This document shows positions 1 through 13,823 of a DNA stretch of 64,000 bases, in pieces (the first letter of the stretch is position 1; each line of letters begins with the position of its first letter). The notes under the pieces were generated by a model. That model did no database searches, had not been told where the DNA came from, and worked only from the letters and a program-made list of their open reading frames with translations. The position numbers and the translations under genes are program-made. The stretch is taken from NCBI RefSeq assembly GCF_949628265.1, contig NC_088787.1, positions 17,288,501 to 17,352,500 of the forward strand. The letters run 5' to 3'. The stretch comes from Cloeon dipterum (Eukaryota; Arthropoda; Insecta; Ephemeroptera; Baetidae).

Positions 1-3000
1 GAGATAAGCATTATTTGACAGATACGTGTGAATTCGCCATCGGCGCCAGGGGGATCCCCGTCGCTGGATAATTGGCGCCTCCCTCGCGCGTGCTTGTGTA
101 CACACACATGCACGCAGTCCAGATAAAGGGGGCAACGGCAAGTAATAAGGTCGGCGGGGCTCATGCGCTTGGCTGCTGTGTCCGTCCGTCCGTTCCTCTC
201 GCCGCCGCTGTCATTGAACTTTGCAGGGGCGTTGGTGGTGCAGCCGCCGCATGCGAGCAATGCACTTCTGTGGCACAATGTCACGATTTCTGCAGACGGA
301 CGTATCGATCGGACCCAAACTCCTCCTCCACCGTATATAGTTGGGAGCAATGTTAGATAATCAGACGTGCAGTTGCGGCAGCAGCGTCTTCCTTGCAATT
401 ATTTCATTGTTATTATGCACCAGCGGCAGTGTTGGATCGTGGCCAAGTCGGCGGTGAATCAACCCATCTGCATTTTAGCAGTTTGTGCTTCAGGGGCATT
501 GATTCTTTAATCCAGAGATGACGTTGGAAGACCTAGATTCGCCTGTTTGCGAGGAGCAGGGCATTTAAGATAATTGCACCGCGATTAGATTAACACCAAT
601 TGCTAAAAAATGTTGATATCAATAAGATCCGACGAAAAGATTTATTGTAATTTATAGTAAAACATGCAGATGCCCTCAATTAAAAGTGAAGCAAAACGTT
701 CATCGACGCAATTAAACTACTACTCGAATAAGAGATAAATGCAATCGTTGGCTGGTAATTCAAGGAGGCGGCTGATTTTCGTGCAATTACAAGACTTTTT
801 ATATCAGTTGGCAAATGAGCTGTAAAACGTCGTGCGTATCACGTATGCCATCATCGCGCCGCTGACAAAAAACGAACTGCTGCCCGCTAAGCCCGCTTGC
901 TCGCGAGGAACAGCCGCAGAGTTAGATTTCAAAAGAGGTGCACCGGCGATAATGGCATGTAAAATTAATTACCACCTGGCCGACAACTGCTGCCAATTTG
1001 CACGACTCAAAGGCTGTATTCCTTGGTCAAACATCTGCCTAAAAGGTTACGTAAAGATCATGAAACAGCAAAAAATTATGTTGTCATCATCGAGAGCTCA
1101 AACCCCTTTTTAACCCGCCGTAAATGGAAAAATATATGAGCCCACTTCGCACAAATCCATCTTGTATGAATGGAACTCCTTGAGAAACCAAGCTCTAATG
1201 AAAAGAGCAGAGCAACTCCTTTTAATTGCTTTGCATTTGCAAGTAAAATGCTCAAATCTCGAAAATTTCCACAAAATCTCTCAACTTTGTTGCTTTTTTA
1301 ATTAAATTGTCTACATTATTCCTATTGTTTCCGCTCTCAGCTTTACTCCAGCTTTTATCCTTGCAAACCATTAAATTGCAAATACCCTGGCTGCTGCTAC
1401 TGTTCTCGATTTGTTTATACTTGTTTCCACGTCCATTCATTTCGCAGCGAACACGCCTTAATAAGTTCATTGTTTTAATTCAAAGCGTGCTGCGTTTTTT
1501 TACATTATTCGTGCCAGTGGCGGCCGCCGACTGCCCGGCGATAAAATGGCATCGTGCGCGCCGAGGAGACAATAAAAACGCTGCGGCCCGCAATGGAAAA
1601 GCACAAGAAAGGCATTTCCGGTCGGTGCACCGCGTTTTTGCCATAGCTCGTCGCGTCGGTCTGTCTATCTCTCGCCAAATAATAATAAGCCGGCGCGAAC
1701 AAACGGTCGAAAATTTCCTTCTTGCACGCTCGCTACAGCTTGACGCCCGCCTTTTTTTATCATTCTCTTTCTCTCCAGCCTGTATATGCTTACACGAGGC
1801 TGTGAATCCAAGTGGTTTTTCTTCTGTGAAGGTTCAGTGTTCAGTCCAAAACTATTTCAAATTGGAATGAGAAGAGCATGCTCCTCGCGTAAAAAAATAT
1901 ATTTGGAAAGTTCACAGACGGTTTCGATAATTAACAAGAAGTTTGATTTGTCTGTGGGCAGTCAACAGAAATTAAAAATAAGTAGAGAACTATAATATAC
2001 AAGCAGCAAAAGTGGCAATCATTTTTCTAGGTTTACTTTGCCAAGCCTAAGAAAAGGTGTTTGTCTTCTTTTGAAATTAATATTTAATATTTGCTAAACC
2101 TTAAACGAAAGATACTTAAAAATGTTTTATTAACTCCGTATTTCAGCTTGACAATTTTCCAGCCTCAAGCTAGCGTTTCGCCGTTCATTTATCGATTGGT
2201 TCGCGAACAGCCAAATCGCCTGCACCCCATGCTTACTGGTATAGGAAATTTGAATTGACTTCCTTCCCTGCCGCCTGCGACGAGAAGTCCGTGGTGTTGC
2301 AGACTGATTTAAATTCGCAGCACGTCTTCGTGGAATTAAGTTTCTTCGCTGAGTCGGTTCAATAAGTAAAAAGGGCTGTGAGATAAAGGTGACTGGGAAA
2401 CTTTGGCACTTTGGAGGAATTTTAAGATCGGAACGTCTACGGAATTGAAAGTGGTCGATTACGCAAAGAATTTTTGCGTCACTTTTTATCAATTTAATTT
2501 TTATGTGCGCGTTTAAGATGGTTATTCGCTACTTGGAAAAATCTCTTTTTCCCACGCCACTGAAAGTTTCCTGCGTCAATAATAACCAATCCAACTAACA
2601 AGTAAGCAGCAACAGCAGGCAGGTGTGTATGTATTGTTATATAGACCTTGCGGTCGCTGGCTGCTCCGGCCGCATAGCTTTGGAGTTTGATACTCTCAGC
2701 TGTAGCCGTTCTCCGGTTCTCCATCTCCGTCCATGAGATCATCTCTCGGTTCCTTCAGCCTCCACATTCCCTCCCGCAGGAGTGAGATTTTTAAAAGAGA
2801 AGAAAAAACGCGCGCGTGTGTGTCTTTCTCTCGGTGATGGAGAGAAAAGGCTTTAAAGTTCTCGGTCGGATTCGTGCCCCTCGCGGAGAACGACGGACGG
2901 TCGGTGTCGGTCGGCCGACCTTGGACGGTGCGTTCACCTCCTTCCTGCTCGCTCCGTGTGTTACATACAGTCGGAGTCGACCGACCGACTCCTCTCGCCC

Positions 3001-3104
3001 TTTTCAGTCTGGCCAGCTTGCTGCTTGCTTGCTGGTGTTCCCCTCTCCTGCGTCGCCGCCCGCCGACTGCATGCGATCGGTCGCGGTGCTATTTATACGG
3101 AACA

Positions 3105-3126
3105 GATGATGATGATGATGCTGATG
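3105..3126. repeat. GAT-type trinucleotide microsatellite
   Basis: Five GAT units and a degenerate continuation follow about 15 bases after a TATTTATA-like stretch, inside a GC-rich island. Short simple repeat; no function visible. Confidence 0.7.
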
Positions 3127-5490
3127 AATCTAGCCAGCCAGTCGACTCGCGGACTCGGCTCGGCTGCCGCAGCACGTGGAGCGCAATTGGTATTTCTGCC
3201 GGTCGTCTTTGTTTATGCAAATCGATTATTTGCCTGCCGGTCGCTCTCGTATTGTTATTATATTCTCTTTTCGCCTCCGCCACTGAGGAGGCGATGAATG
3301 AATATTGTGCTTGCCTACGCCCACGTGCCGCCCGCCGATTCCGCCTGTACCAACATGCCATACGAGCATTATGAGTGTTGTTGGGCACTTCCTTTTTCGC
3401 GGTGAACAATGGGGCTTGAATTAGAGTCGTCTGGTCATGCGGCAGTGGGTGGCTGGCCGCGATTGGTCCCATTAAATTTATGGTTTCGTGATTTACTAAT
3501 AAAATTCCCGTGAGAATGCTAAAAATGTGACGTTGCTAGTAGAAAACATAGTAAAATCGCAATTTATGTTCCTTTATTTTTTGTAATGATTCGCTGACAT
3601 TGATCGATGTTTTCCGTATCCACACCATTCAACTATGAAATTTGGTTGTGTTGGATATTTTTTTTAATAATGTAAAGTTCAATATCATATTGCAGCCCAC
3701 TCACTTAAGATGTCTGTGTTTACATTTCACAACCCCCAGAACGATGTTTGCTCAATTCAAGTAAAAGAACCTTAAAAGGCAAGCATTCGGCTGCAAGACG
3801 TAGAAATGATAACAGAAAAAAGAAATACACAAACAGTTACTTAATGAAATTTAAATTTTGAAAATATGGTGTTGAAATCGGGTTTTCCTAGACTTACACA
3901 TATTTATTGCTGAAAATGCCGCAAGGCTTTTTCATTTGGGTCGCAAAAAACATGTACAGACTGTAGACATCATTTGCCGGATCTTTTTTTTTGTTTATGA
4001 GGTGCAAAATAAGCTTAAGAACGATTTTTTATTTCTTTAATATAGCTGTGATTGCTGTTGTTCTTTGAAGTTAAATTCTGTCAATACTCAAAAAGATGGC
4101 TTACAATGCTAAAATGGGTGCCTGCGTGACGAAAGATAAGGCGCTCACCCAGTTCCGCGGTCACAATTTTTCCGCTGAACCGTTCGGAATAAGTTGGGCA
4201 CACCACTTTTTGCGTGCAAACGAACGAGTGGGCCGCTGGGCGCGCAGACTATTAGCGATACTGGTAGTGGAATGCGGCGGTGTGTTCATTGTTGGTGATT
4301 TGCAAATCTGGCGGCTTTCGAGGCGAGCGGGTGTCTGGCCGTCTAGCTCAGGTTCTATCACGGGAGAGAGAAAGAGCAGAAACGAAGAAGCGGCAGGTTC
4401 ACCTCTCAGGAATGCCGCGAGCCTCCGCGTGCTTCAAAAAAATTCGGAGTCAGGGACGCGCAGGAAGAGCCGCAAAAAATGTTTGACTTTCGCGAATGAG
4501 CCCGTCAAATTAATGGGTCTGTTCGCATCCTGCCTGATTTAGGAGGGCAATAAATAATTTTCCGTGTTTACTGTCAATTTTGGACGCTTGCCAGAAAAGT
4601 TTTGGCCAAACAAACCAATTTGTGCAGCGTCGAGTTGTTGTTTTTCTTCAAAGAGAAGGAAATACACAGGCTGACTTGTTTTGACAACAAATTTTTCTTT
4701 TTAAAAAGGTGGGCCAGCCATTATCATGTTTTGATTAATAATCAAATAGAAAATTTGATGTCATTGTTCTCTATTTCAATTGAGGGATCTTAATACACGT
4801 ATTTTTAATGATTTCAAAAAGATTCGCATTGTCCTCTCAGAAATTACAGCTTGCATTGTTTTTTATCCACGTTTAAGCTTCTATGAACCGAACTTAATTC
4901 TTTTCTAAAAAGGTCAGAAAGCACATTTCCAGGTCTCGCGTTCTCCGAAATGGGCCACCTCTAGGGCCGTGGTATCTGTTTTCGTTTGGTAATTTTTCTA
5001 CGACACCCAAAGCTACCTGGCCCGGCCGGCCCTTTAATCCCACATATTATTATATTCTCTGCTTAGCCGTGGTTGCCAACTCTCTTGCTCGCTCAGCAGC
5101 GCAGAGGACCCTTTTAAAAGGAATCCCTGCGTACCATCGATTGTGTGTTGAAAACGCCCTTGAATTTATCATGTACTCGCTGGCTCACCCGTGACGACAG
5201 CTCGCCGCCATCGGTCGGTCGGCCCGTCGCGACTCAAATTGCTGCTGACAAAATATATTTTGCTGTCAAACTAGGCCAAATTGCTAATTACCCCGACACT
5301 TGGCACAGTGAAACGCGAGGGGTGACGATGAAAAGCATAAAAAGGGCCGACCGCCCCTATGCTGGAGCAGCTTTGACACGTCCTTTTGTTTTGATAGAGC
5401 TCGTCATTAGATCGAGATTATTATCTGTGTCGACGCAAGGAGGGTTGAAGCCAGATGATTGTAAAAAGTGCACTCGGGGGTGGCGGGGTA

Positions 5491-5533
5491 GCAGCAGCAG
5501 CAGCCGCCGCCGCCGGATTTATTATTATTATTG
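5491..5533. repeat. Compound GCA/GCC/ATT trinucleotide microsatellite
   Basis: Runs of GCA, then GCC, then ATT units lie next to each other. They create spurious Ala-rich, Ser-rich and Asn-rich open frames on both strands, and those frames should not be called genes. Confidence 0.75.
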
Positions 5534-6348
5534 TGATGTTCGGCGCATGGGGTGCACTGCTGCCAGGACAAAGGAGGAGAAAATGGCCCCCGGGGGTGGT
5601 GTGGCTGCAGCCGAGGAGCAGGAAAGTTGGCAACGCGTTCCCACGGCGGCAGCTCCTGCCTGCCCACGTCCGCACTCTGCTGCTATTCCTTATGAACTAG
5701 TGCACTGCACTCCTTAAACAATTTGCACTAGCAGTTTGTGAATTCAGCGCAGACTTCCCATTAAACTTTGCTTACCTGACTTGGAAATACTGACCTGTTA
5801 TTTTTACGGGGAGTTAATAGCAAAATACCTGATTTAATTTTGAAATGAACCCTAATTCGAGCTAAAACAATTTTCCTCAATCAAATGTCGCAAATCTATT
5901 TTACCCGTAAATGTAATGTCTCCAAATATTTATAGGAATAATTTTTCTACGGTTCATATCTGTATTCGAATTTTCCTATTTCCTACAAATTTTTTCGCCA
6001 CGTTTTCTCTACTACTATAACATAACGCACGCAGCCAGTTAGCCAGGCCCCTCTCTCATTTTATCAAAAAATCCCATTTCCGTCACGGTGTGCGCGGAAA
6101 CGATGCAAAAGTGGCAGCGCTCCGCCGGCGTAAATTGTGATTTACCGCGGCAAAAGCGATCGAGCGAGAATTGAAATAAATGTCTTGGCATTTTGCACTT
6201 GTGAGTTTGCCTCGTCGGCGCGCGTACTTATCACTGACCTGGCTAATGTTTGCGCCGCGGCTGGCGGCCTGGAGGGTCATTGCGCGCAAATAATACACAC
6301 TCGGTATGACGAGAGAAAGAGCGAGTGCCCCCCTCTACTTTGGCATTG

Positions 6349-6373
6349 GCAGCAGCAGCAGCAGCATCAGCAG
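6349..6373. repeat. GCA trinucleotide microsatellite
   Basis: An interrupted run of GCA units in non-coding DNA gives glutamine-rich or serine-rich spurious frames. Confidence 0.7.
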
Positions 6374-9300
6374 TGGTGGTCTCACCTCGCATAGGAATTT
6401 CGTTGCCGGCCAGGCCATCCGCGCGCGGACTTTACAAATAAATGCACCCAAACCTGTTCCCGCACCGCTTCCATGTATCCATTTCGGCCGAGTGAAAAGG
6501 GGAATGCGATTATTTTTAAACAAACGGAGGTGCCACAGTTGATGTTCGCGCGGCACACGCAAAGGAGGAGACCCCTCCCTGCGTGGCTCGCTTGCAAGAC
6601 AGTCTGATCGGAGCGGGGTTCGGCTGATAAATCGCACTGACCGCGGATCGATCGATCGACTGCCGCTTCTTTTGCATAGCGCAAGCCAAAATCCCACGTC
6701 TTCGCGGCTGCTCTCGGGATAATGGCTCCATTCACCTTGAACGCCTGCCGTTGCTGCCTGATTGTTTTCCAAATGGTCGGCGCGGTGGGACTCACTGTTT
6801 AGTTCACATAATTCGTGCCTAAATTTGATTTTTCGCAGCCATTTAGCAAGAGTTTAGCGTTTTAAGACCTCTTAAAACGTGCAAATTTATTCATTTCCAG
6901 TTAAACCGATTTGGAATCGATGATAATCTCGCGCGGTTGGGCAGCTGGAATTGGTCATCCGCTAAAACGTCAGGGACTCTTCAAAAATTGATAAACTTTG
7001 TTCTGAAAACGGAGCAATTTTTATCCGCCTGGAGAATAACTAACTGGCCCCTCCTTGAAATTGGCTTGTTTCGGCTCAGATGGCCGTCAGGCATGAACAC
7101 AAAGCCATTCTTCCCCTATTTCCCTTAAACTTTATTCTCGGCTTATAGCTTTGGCGCGCGTGTGGAAATTTGCATCCGTGCGTCCAGCAGTCGGCAGGAA
7201 AACAGTAGCGAGGCGAAAATCGAATCACGATTCTCGCGAATCGCGTGCGAACGCAAACCCGCTCCTCCTTGTCCGATTCCAAGGCTGCAAAAAGCAGGCT
7301 TTTGATTTGGAAGCGCGAGATAACCATAATTATCCAATAGATCGGCCACTTTTCGCGCTCTGTGTCGATTTAATTAAACAGCGTGCACACCATACTATTA
7401 TCTTTCCACACAGGGATTACGTTTCGAGCTCTCTATAGCTAGACCATTTTTTTCTTTTGTTGGCCGCGACACAATCCAGGCACTAACAGGTTATGCGAGC
7501 GAACGCGTGGTGAAGGATAACGTGTCTCTCTATTCTCTCTTTCGTGCCGGCTTCACCTCGGTTGATCCGAAAAAGACTGTAATAAATTACGTGATGTGCG
7601 AATGATCAGATGTCAAAAGATCATCACCGAGGAACGGAATGAATGTGATGCCTCTGTATACACTAGTTGGATTGATATTTTCTCAGAACGACTGAAAAGA
7701 AACGTCGTTTTTTTCATGTAAATTAATTTTATTGACTGAACTGAACTGAAACTGAATATTTTCTTAACTCATGATAGATTATTTTTCTGAGGATCTTTTA
7801 CTAAATTTATTAAGCATTGATATCGCTCTTTTAGTCTCTTTTCCGTCGCATAGCCGAAACTTCGGGCAAGGAACATGAAGATTGCGTTTAGGTTCATTCA
7901 ATTTTTCCCGTCCGCCAGACGTGATTGTTTAATGAGTTTAATGTGACAACAGCTCTGTGACACAGTGTCCGTTGACCCGCCATAAAAATTAAACTTTATA
8001 TTTTCCCATCCATCTAGACACTAATTATTATCTCTTTCATGGAAGGACATATTTTTAATTTATAGCCGTGGCTTTGAAGCGAACTAATTGGCTGGGGTGT
8101 TAATTAATTTCTAGCTCAATCGCAAGTTTTCTACATTCCACTATTCATTATCAAAAATATCCGCGAGTCGCGTTACTCCTTGATATAATTATGTCATTTT
8201 CACTCTGGAGAGAGTAATTGCTAGGTAATTACTTCGCGCGTTTTCTCGCGAATCCAGTCGGTCGGCTTTGAATTACGTATACGCGCGCAGGCAAGGCAGC
8301 CGCGGTGAAAAGCAACTTGTTTTGCTTCTTTCGCGCGCGGCCATCAGCCGTGAGCAGTTCAGCGGCGAGAGTGGATTCGCGCACGGGCGTGGGAAAGCTG
8401 CGAGGGGACTCACTCGCTCGCCTCTGCAGCTCAAACAAAAGGCAGCCACATCGGAAGAGCCGCGCGCATCATTCATCAGAATCGTTTGCATTTTGATCAG
8501 CTGCCCGACTGCCAAATCGCAACGACTTTCTGCGCTAGCCAAACTTCAAGGGATACTTCTAGCCAAAATTATTTGCCAGCTCAATTTGCAACCTTTAGTT
8601 TATTTTCTTGGTGGCATGAATTTAAAATGTGATGTCTTTAGGATATTTCCCCATTTAATGATAGCCTATCTTGACAGTTAAAATATTTCTTGTTAGTTGT
8701 TCCTCTCAATGCAGATAGCTCTTTAATGATACTTAAAGAAGTGGCTAGGAAATAAATTTAAAATTACGAATGTGGTATTGATTGATTTGTTAATTTTGCA
8801 CAGTTTGAAACCAGCATCAAAAAGAAGTGCCCAAAAGTCCTCGAATTTTCTATGGCAAACTCTTAATTGAAATCGTTAAAAAGGTTGTTTCGTTTCCTCG
8901 AAAATTTTTCTGACAATTATGTGACGAACTCTTGAGTTCAATAAACCTTTTTTTAAGTGGGATAGTGGAGAAATGAGCATCTACGCCTTCTCCGAATTTT
9001 TAAGCAATTTACGAAGCACGCCTTGTCTCTCCTGTAATTACGGTGTGCTGGATAGTGAAATTACGCATATGTGGCCTGATTGCATCGGATTGTGAGCGCA
9101 TCATGCTCATTTAATAACTCTTCATCGCCCACTCGCGTTTATTCTAATCGGCTGCAGTGCTGTTAATGGGGAAAAGCAGCTCTTTTGTGCAATCGCATCA
9201 ACCTTGATTGTGCGGCAAACACAGCAACTTTACTGCACCTGGAGAGCGACGCAATCGATAGCACGCATGCAGCTGCCGCCTTGGCGAGTGCGTTCGAGAA

Positions 9301-10671
9301 GGCCGAAAACGTAAATAAATACGAAGATAGAGACGCTCTTTTCCATTCGCTGCGGTAGTCGATTTCTTGTTAAAGAGTTTATTCTTTGCTATCTCCTTTT
9401 CCTCCCAAGCAGATTTGTAGAGCGATTTCAAGATGAATGCAAATAGTAGAAAAAATATAACCAAATATTTTCAGTAAGCTAGCAAAAATTCAGTAGCACT
9501 TTATTTATTTCCTCAGTTTTGCACCTTTCTTCTTATCAAGGTAGTAATTTAATACTTGATTCCCCGAAAATACAGTGCAAACGGCTGTAAATTGTGGACA
9601 TCGTTGTGATAAATGAATATTGCGATGCGATTATAAAAAAGTTAAATGTATTTTTTATTAGTATCACGTAGAATTGGCATAGTTAATGCATCGTTAAAAT
9701 TATCACTAACGCGACAATTCATATCAACACATTTACTTATCAACTATTTTTCTACAAAGTAACTTCTTGCTGAATGCTCAGGAATGCTTCAATATATCAT
9801 TGCTAATTGCAATTAATCCTTCTGAACTCGTGTAAACAAAGCGCAAATGGAGTCGTATAAAAAACGAGTTGTGCGCCAGAAATAACAAATCGCCACTCGA
9901 GAGGATTTCCTCGGAGTTGTAGCTGTACAAATAATAAAGTCAGTCAGAGCGCTGTCTGGCTGATGATGTCACTCGCTCTTTTTGCACTTAACTCGTGCGC
10001 GTCTTCAAGGCGGCCGCCTCTTTTTCTTTCGCACGGCCCCGGATTTCTTTTTTCAACCGCCGACCTTCCTCAACTCAGATTTTCGTGCCGCTTGCCGTGA
10101 GAATTATTTGCGCCCCGCTCCTTTTTCTCATTGCGCTTTACAGCACAATTAAAATGCACGGTCGTCTCGTGGTTTAATTAAACGCTTCCGGTCCGAGAGC
10201 GAGAGAGAACGACTGAATCGCAGACAGACAGGCACACGGAAGGATGGACTCCTGTCTTGATTGTGCACCGCTGATACTGCACTAGTACGTGCTTGTGGCT
10301 TGCTTGCGCAACACGAAATTATTGCACTCCTTGCATTGACCTTCGTTAAGTGCAAGGCGACACAAATTGTCTCTAGAAAACACTTATTTGTAAAGATATA
10401 ATGGAATAAGATGGAAATAAAAAATTTCGTTTTGAAAATTTACTAAGAGCAAGGTTATGTTAGGAAAATACTTTGCGAATGAAAATATCAATTTTTATAG
10501 CCCCTCAGGCAACTGGTGTGCCTTACTTTTTCAATCTACCGCATTTGAGAAAAGCAAGACATTTTTCTCCGTGGTCTCATTTCGTCCATGCATTTAACTA
10601 CCCGCGTTTTTTTCCTCATGAAACGGCAGCAGTAAAAACGGTGTCTTAAAATGCGTTTTTTTCTGTTACAG

Positions 10672-13600
10672 TGGTGTGGTGGTTCTGAGCTCGACAGACT
10701 GCAGCAGCTGCAGCTCGTCAGGATGCAGCGGACACAGCGACATCACGGAGCCAGGGTCGCCATACTCGAGTCCTGGTCCGTGTCCGGCACCTGGCAGCCC
10801 TGACGAGTTCCTCCAGGGCAGCGAGGAAAGCGAGGACGCGCCGTCACCGAAATCAGATCCTCGGCCGCCCGACCCGGACGCCGACTGGGCCTACGATGAC
10901 GAGGATGGAAACAACCTGCGCAAGAGGTCGTATCCCTGGAAGGGCATGCAGATCGCCAACTTGACGCCCAAGCAGATGCGCGTCGAGGACGAGTTGGACA
11001 ACAACAACGCCAACCCTAGTCCGCAGCAGACACGCAAGAAGCAGTGGCCTGTGGCCGGGAAGCTGGACGCCAAGGGTCAGATCAAGATCACCGAGTTCTT
11101 CAAGACGCAAGTCAAGGCCAAAAGCAGCTTCAAGAAAGAAATCGATGTCAAAGTTTTCCCGGCACAAGTGAGTATTTTTTCACTTACTAATTGCGCGGTG
11201 GAAGAATCCAGTTTTCAGTGCATGCTAAATGATCGTGTTCAGTTCCAATTATTCAAAATTAAGAAAAGTGCGAATAACAATCTGCCGCATGTGTTACTTT
11301 GAATCAAGGTTGTATAATACAGATTTTACACTACCTCTTAGACGTTTAAATTATAAAAAAATCTACGTTCATGATCTTTGTGTTCCAAGAAAACATATCA
11401 CAGCCTAAATAAAATCAACTAAATAGAAATTGACTTTTTTCAGGTGAAAGACCTGCTTCTGGACTCAAAGCAGCAGCTGCCATCTTTAAAAATCAAGTCT
11501 TCCATTGAGGAGGAGGAAGAGGACTGGAGCAAAAACACTGCCAGCTATGTCAAGTCTCGACCGTCGTTTTTCAAGGACGAGCGACCCAAGGAGCAGGAGG
11601 CTCTCAAACACGAATCCAAACTGGAGGAATGCATTACCGTGGCGACGGAAGAGCCTGCAGCTGTGGTGCCAGAGGAGACAATCTCCAGCACTCAGCTGGA
11701 CATGGCCATCGAGATGTGCCGGGGCGCATCAACAAACAATGTGATCACCAATGGAGACAGCTTGGAACTGGAAAATAAGGTTAGTCAATTGCGTCAAAAC
11801 AAACTTTTGGTGGCTTTTTAGTTAAAAAAATTATTCCTACGCATTCCTATGAGTCTTAAAACTCGTTATGCACAACTCGACTTATTGCAATTGTAGTTTA
11901 CGGGGTTATGATGTAGTTTGATCGAAATTTTTTGTAATTTTCCCACCCAGCTTTTAGATTGAGTTTACATGGAATTTGTAGAATGTAGTATAATTGATGC
12001 TCTTGTTGTTCGTCAAAAAACAAGGATCTTCACGACAAGATTGACTGGATTGTAATTTCCTGTATCAAATCGATAGTGATAAGATAACGTGTTACATTAC
12101 AGCCAACGACTGAATGTACTATTGCATTGTATCTAATTATTTCCACTCGTTTACAGACTGAATCCGCGACTGTAGCTCCACTGTCTCCCATTTTGTCTCA
12201 GCCAAAAGTTATTCGGTTTCCTGTTCGAAAACTAACTAACGAAAAGAGTCAGGCCGAGGCGGAAACGGTCAGATGTTGCTGGAAAGACTGCCAAGTAGAG
12301 TTGACTTGTGGATCAAAGCTCTTGGAACATCTTCAGGTGCGTGTCAAAACAACTTACATTCGTGTTCACACAAAATCGTAACCTCTAATTATTTATCAAA
12401 ACAAAAATATCCTTACAAAACAACTGTTAGAGACAGCATCATCTCAGTATAGCAGTAGTTGTGAATAATTTATATCTCTAACCTAAATAACTTTGTTGTT
12501 TCAGAGCCAGCATGTGCACACACAGACGAATGGCGAGTCCTTTGTCTGCATGTGGGTTGGCTGCAAGGTGTACGACAAGACGTCTTGCTCGCGGTCATGG
12601 CTGGAGAGACACGTGCTCACTCACGGCGGCAGCAAACCCTTCAGATGCATCGTGGATGGTTGCGGCCAGCGCTTCAGCACGCAGACCATCCTGCAGCGGC
12701 ACATCAACAGTCACTTCAGCGCCGTCTCCAATGGCAGCAACGGCAACGGAACTCGCAAGAGCACCGATGGAACTTCCAGCAAGCTTTTCAAACGGAACGG
12801 CAAGAAGCTCCGACTGAGAAGGCAGCCGTGGTCAGGTACAGGAGAATGAGTTCTAGTTTAAAACGGGGTTGATTAATTTTGTCGGTTCCATTGCAGCTCG
12901 AATGTTTGACTATATGGACGGAGGGAAAATGGAGGGAGTTACCCACCGTTTGATGCTCTTCTCACAGCAGCAAATGGACAACATCAGCAATGGGGAGCAG
13001 CTCCGGCAGCTAGAATCAGGCAGGAATTTGGCCCTTCGTGCCGAGGTGAGTTCCTCTTATATAATTAAATAGTGGTTAAACCTATTTAGTTTTCCTTTCT
13101 TTCACTAACCAATCTCTTTATATCAAAATTTTACGGGCTATTCATTAACTATTAAGGGCCGTTTTCTATAAACTGATGTGAATTGCAGAGCAAGAAAAAG
13201 TTATGACAGATGTGTTAACTAGTTTTGAGATTTAACCTGTCCCATTTTATTGAGCAGATGCTGCTCTGGGTTTGAAGATTAAAAATTATGATAAAGTTCA
13301 GTTGCATGTTAGATAATTAGGGAATGTAGATTTAAGTATATCTGATTACGTTGGAGAATCGTGTTTACCAAAGAATTAAAATTGTGTCATTTCGCCCTAC
13401 AGAAATTGTTCTCGATTGAACTCTTTCAGAGCTTTTGAGAAATTAATTTTCTAATATTTTAAAATATTATTTTAATTAAAATGCATTCTCACGTTTAACT
13501 TTTCATCTTTCAGATTAAAGGCTCGAGGACTGAGCTTGATGGCACACGGAAAGTTTTAGTCCATTGGCACCCTGAGGACGTGTAAGTGGCTCGCTTGAGT

Positions 13601-13823
13601 GTTGAGTAACGCACCTTGCTAATTTTCGATTTCCTGCTACAGGCTGCCAGACGAATGGCTCAAGGAGAGTGAATACCAAGCTACCAAAGTCGTTCCGATG
13701 TCGAGTCTGCCATCCGAAGGAGCAAGTGTGCTGCACCACTCGTTGCTGCCCACTAACAACAAGGTGACCAGAAGACCACGAAAGGCGCAGACTAGAAACC
13801 GAAGCAACCACCTCTGCTCTTGA
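10672..13823 (+). CDS. jing: Jing / AEBP2-type C2H2 zinc-finger protein, PRC2 cofactor (5' end missing)
   Basis: Seven exons are visible: 10672–11167, 11444–11779, 12157–12336, 12505–12835, 12897–13045, 13514–13581 and 13643–13823. They join in frame into about 579 residues ending at TGA 13821–13823. The N-terminal part is Ser/Pro/Asp-rich and disordered, with a Gln-x-x-Ile-x-x-Phe-Phe motif at 11078–11101. Three C2H2 fingers follow, with C-x4-C spacing and the long second finger (about 15 residues between Cys and His) typical of AEBP2. The first finger is split by an intron after HLQ. A basic patch comes next (KRNGKKLRLRR), then the C-terminal module with VHWHPEDVLPDEW, which matches the PRC2-binding part of AEBP2. 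The protein is nuclear; family members tune the histone H3K27 methyltransferase PRC2, and Drosophila jing acts in CNS midline, tracheal and wing development. The start codon lies upstream, because the first exon opens mid-codon. Confidence 0.93.

Larger units (their letters stand above)
1..10671. other. Non-coding region upstream of the first visible jing exon
   Basis: I find no exon here that I can support. Open frames exist (for example 1307–1870 and 5145–5717), but they are low-complexity, overlap frames on the other strand, and match no family I recognise. The first jing exon begins with one leftover base of a split codon, so at least one earlier coding exon must lie in this stretch or left of the window. 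This is therefore most likely jing intron and/or 5' regulatory DNA. Composition alternates between AT-rich stretches and GC-rich islands (about 2800–3450, 5100–5700, 6100–6800, 8220–8500 and 9960–10350), any of which could hold promoters or enhancers. Only small simple repeats stand out. Confidence 0.6.

Noticed and set aside
1307..1870. 187-residue frame in the upstream region
   Set aside because: It starts in AT-rich DNA with leucine-rich low-complexity sequence, has no family motif or ATG context, and is overlapped by frames on the other strand.
2816..3472. Overlapping long frames in a GC-rich island
   Set aside because: Four frames on both strands are open at once, which points to composition rather than coding. 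Kept only as a possible promoter island.
5145..5717. 190-residue frame
   Set aside because: Built on trinucleotide repeats; all three phases and both strands give simple-sequence peptides.
10676..10678. GTG as translation start of jing
   Set aside because: The exon begins at a splice acceptor (10671) mid-codon, so the frame continues from an upstream exon; animals rarely start at GTG.
11168..11302. Extension of the first jing exon to an in-frame stop
   Set aside because: A good GTGAGT donor precedes it and the next exon continues the protein in phase, so the extension is intron read-through.
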